Shown one piece after another: positions 63,013-64,000 of a stretch of 64,000 bases of DNA (the stretch's first letter is position 1; each line of letters opens with the position of its first letter). The stretch lies in assembly GCA_016706545.1 (NCBI GenBank), contig JADJJK010000031.1:1-64000 (forward strand). The letters run 5' to 3'. Source of the DNA: Myxococcales bacterium (lineage in GTDB: Bacteria > Myxococcota_A > Polyangia > Haliangiales > Haliangiaceae). The notes under the pieces are model-generated. The model saw only the letters and a list, made by a program, of their open reading frames with translations. It was not told the DNA's origin and did no database searches. A program made the position numbers and the translations under genes.

Positions 63013-64000
63013 CTAACCCAGGACGCCCGGGTTCATGATGCCGTCGGGGTCGACGGCGCGCTTGAGGGCGAGCAGGTAGGAGTCGAGCTTGGTGGCGCGG
63101 GCACCCAGGAGCCAGCCGCCGGCGGTGTCAGCGGCCGCGGCGCAGGAGGCGACGAGGGCGCCAGCGTCGGCGGCGAGGAGCACGTGGCCGTCGCGGCAGA
63201 AGGTGAAGAAGACGACCGCGCCGTCGACGTCGAAGCGGGAGATGTGGGCGCGGGCGGCGGCGCCCGCGATGGCGGCGGCGGCCTTGACCGCGGCGTAGAC
63301 GGCGCGCAGCCGCGACGGTCTGGCCATGACCTGCAGGGCGGGGGCGGGCGCAGGGGTGGGCTCGCCCGCGTGCAGGCGGCGCCACCAGAGCTCGGCGAGG
63401 CCCAGGTCGGTCTCGCCTCCACCCTCGGCGACCACGGCGCTGCCGAGCAGATCTCGATCGCACGCCGCCAGGTCGGTGGGGCCAGCGGTGCCTGCGACCA
63501 GCAGGGCCTGGCCTTCCGGAAGCACGAGCCCCTCGAAGTGCGCGCCGGCCTCCTCGCTGTCGTAGATGCGCAGGCCCGAGGGCATGACCTCTTCGCGCAG
63601 CGCCAGCAGCACCGCGGACACCGCCGCGTCGATGGACGGCAGCAGGTACGCGCCGAGAAATCGCGCCTCGGGCTTGCGATGCACGCGCAGCACCGCCGAC
63701 GTGATGATGCCGATGATGCCCTCGCTGCCGCACAGCGCGCGCGCCAGATCCGGCCCGGTGGCGCGGCGCGGCGCCAGCCGGGTGTGCACCAGGCGGCCGT
63801 TGGCCAGCACCGCGGACACCGCCACCACCGCGTCCTCGAAGAAGCCATGGCGCGCGCTGCTCTTGCCCGGGGTCCGCACGGCCAGGATGCCGCCCAGGGT
63901 GGAGGACAAGACGACCGGCGGATAGTCGCCAACCGACAGGCCGCGCCGCGCCAGGATGCGCTCCAGCTCGAGCCCGCCGAGGCCCGCCTGCGCCTCCACC
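63013..64000 (-). CDS. FAD-linked oxidase, C-terminal part
   Basis: The gene runs off the right edge; about 328 residues are visible and the ATG at 63999 is most likely internal (VEAQAGLxGxELE is a mid-domain motif in this family). It belongs to the PCMH-type FAD oxidases, such as the glycolate oxidase subunit GlcD and alkyl-DHAP synthase. The FAD-binding half has STLGGILAVRTPGKSSARHG, FFEDAVVAVSAVLANGRLVH and ALCGSEGIIGIITSAVLRVH. The C-terminal cap ends LLALKRAVDPDGIMNPGVLG, the usual closing motif. The substrate, probably a 2-hydroxy acid or similar, cannot be assigned. The 106 bp to the convergent lipoprotein gene contain one more TCCGCGGA. Confidence 0.88.
   Translation of the reverse strand, partial: VEAQAGLGGLELERILARRGLSVGDYPPVVLSSTLGGILAVRTPGKSSARHGFFEDAVVAVSAVLANGRLVHTRLAPRRATGPDLARALCGSEGIIGIITSAVLRVHRKPEARFLGAYLLPSIDAAVSAVLLALREEVMPSGLRIYDSEEAGAHFEGLVLPEGQALLVAGTAGPTDLAACDRDLLGSAVVAEGGGETDLGLAELWWRRLHAGEPTPAPAPALQVMARPSRLRAVYAAVKAAAAIAGAAARAHISRFDVDGAVVFFTFCRDGHVLLAADAGALVASCAAAADTAGGWLLGARATKLDSYLLALKRAVDPDGIMNPGVLG

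Overview
The window is very GC-rich DNA with strong G/C preference at third codon positions. Its gene content points to a member of the Myxococcota (myxobacteria and relatives): many lipoproteins, a giant TPR protein, a SpoIIE-type phosphatase beside a STAS protein and a PAS protein, a sigma-54 activator, a DUF4159 and von Willebrand factor A pair, FG-GAP surface proteins, a DUF2378-like protein and a DUF222/HNH gene. I cannot name a species. No rRNA, tRNA, integrase, transposase or CRISPR array was seen. Short tandem repeats (8-18 bp units) sit in or beside many gene boundaries.

Layout. 1-4.0 kb: end of a PHP phosphoesterase, a small double-glycine leader peptide, a TPR protein coupled to an EVE-domain protein, Fe superoxide dismutase and a lipoprotein. 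4.2-10.3 kb: a 1330-residue nSTAND NTPase-membrane-HEAT protein, divergent from an ABC exporter pair. 10.5-17.2 kb: a giant TPR protein whose N-terminal repeat tract changes frame. 17.6-24.9 kb: a signalling block with a STAS/zinc-ribbon/membrane protein, a PAS protein, and a tight operon of HAMP-SpoIIE phosphatase, exported TPR protein and periplasmic binding protein. 25.0-38.0 kb, minus strand: HtpG, an FG-GAP/beta-helix lipoprotein, a propeller-like protein, an unknown protein, a VWA/GATase-like protein, a DUF4159 protein and an AmpG-like transporter. 38.3-44.4 kb: transglutaminase-like protein, M20 amidohydrolase, lipoproteins, a methyltransferase and a DUF2378-like protein.

44.4-49.7 kb is an RNA-repair and ribosome-rescue module. 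A CARF-type sigma-54 activator, coupled to a panE-like reductase, diverges from rtcB (RtcB2-like) and prfH. The shared intergenic region holds three phased copies of a composite repeat and a near-consensus -24/-12 promoter facing rtcB. 49.9-54.9 kb: a hydrolase and acyltransferase pair, then an 852-residue protein with the full architecture of eukaryotic major vault protein. 55.0-64.0 kb: a five-heme cytochrome, three paralogous lipoproteins split by a repeat-laden DUF222/HNH gene, and the end of an FAD-linked oxidase.

Four genes (giant TPR, VWA, AmpG-like, HNH) seem to need a frame change to be read through. This suggests draft-assembly indels, true decay or phase variation; the sequence alone cannot decide. 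The most notable finds are the vault-protein homologue, the RtcB-PrfH module with its promoter, the 100-bp HNH-tail repeat found 9 kb apart, and the lone double-glycine peptide.
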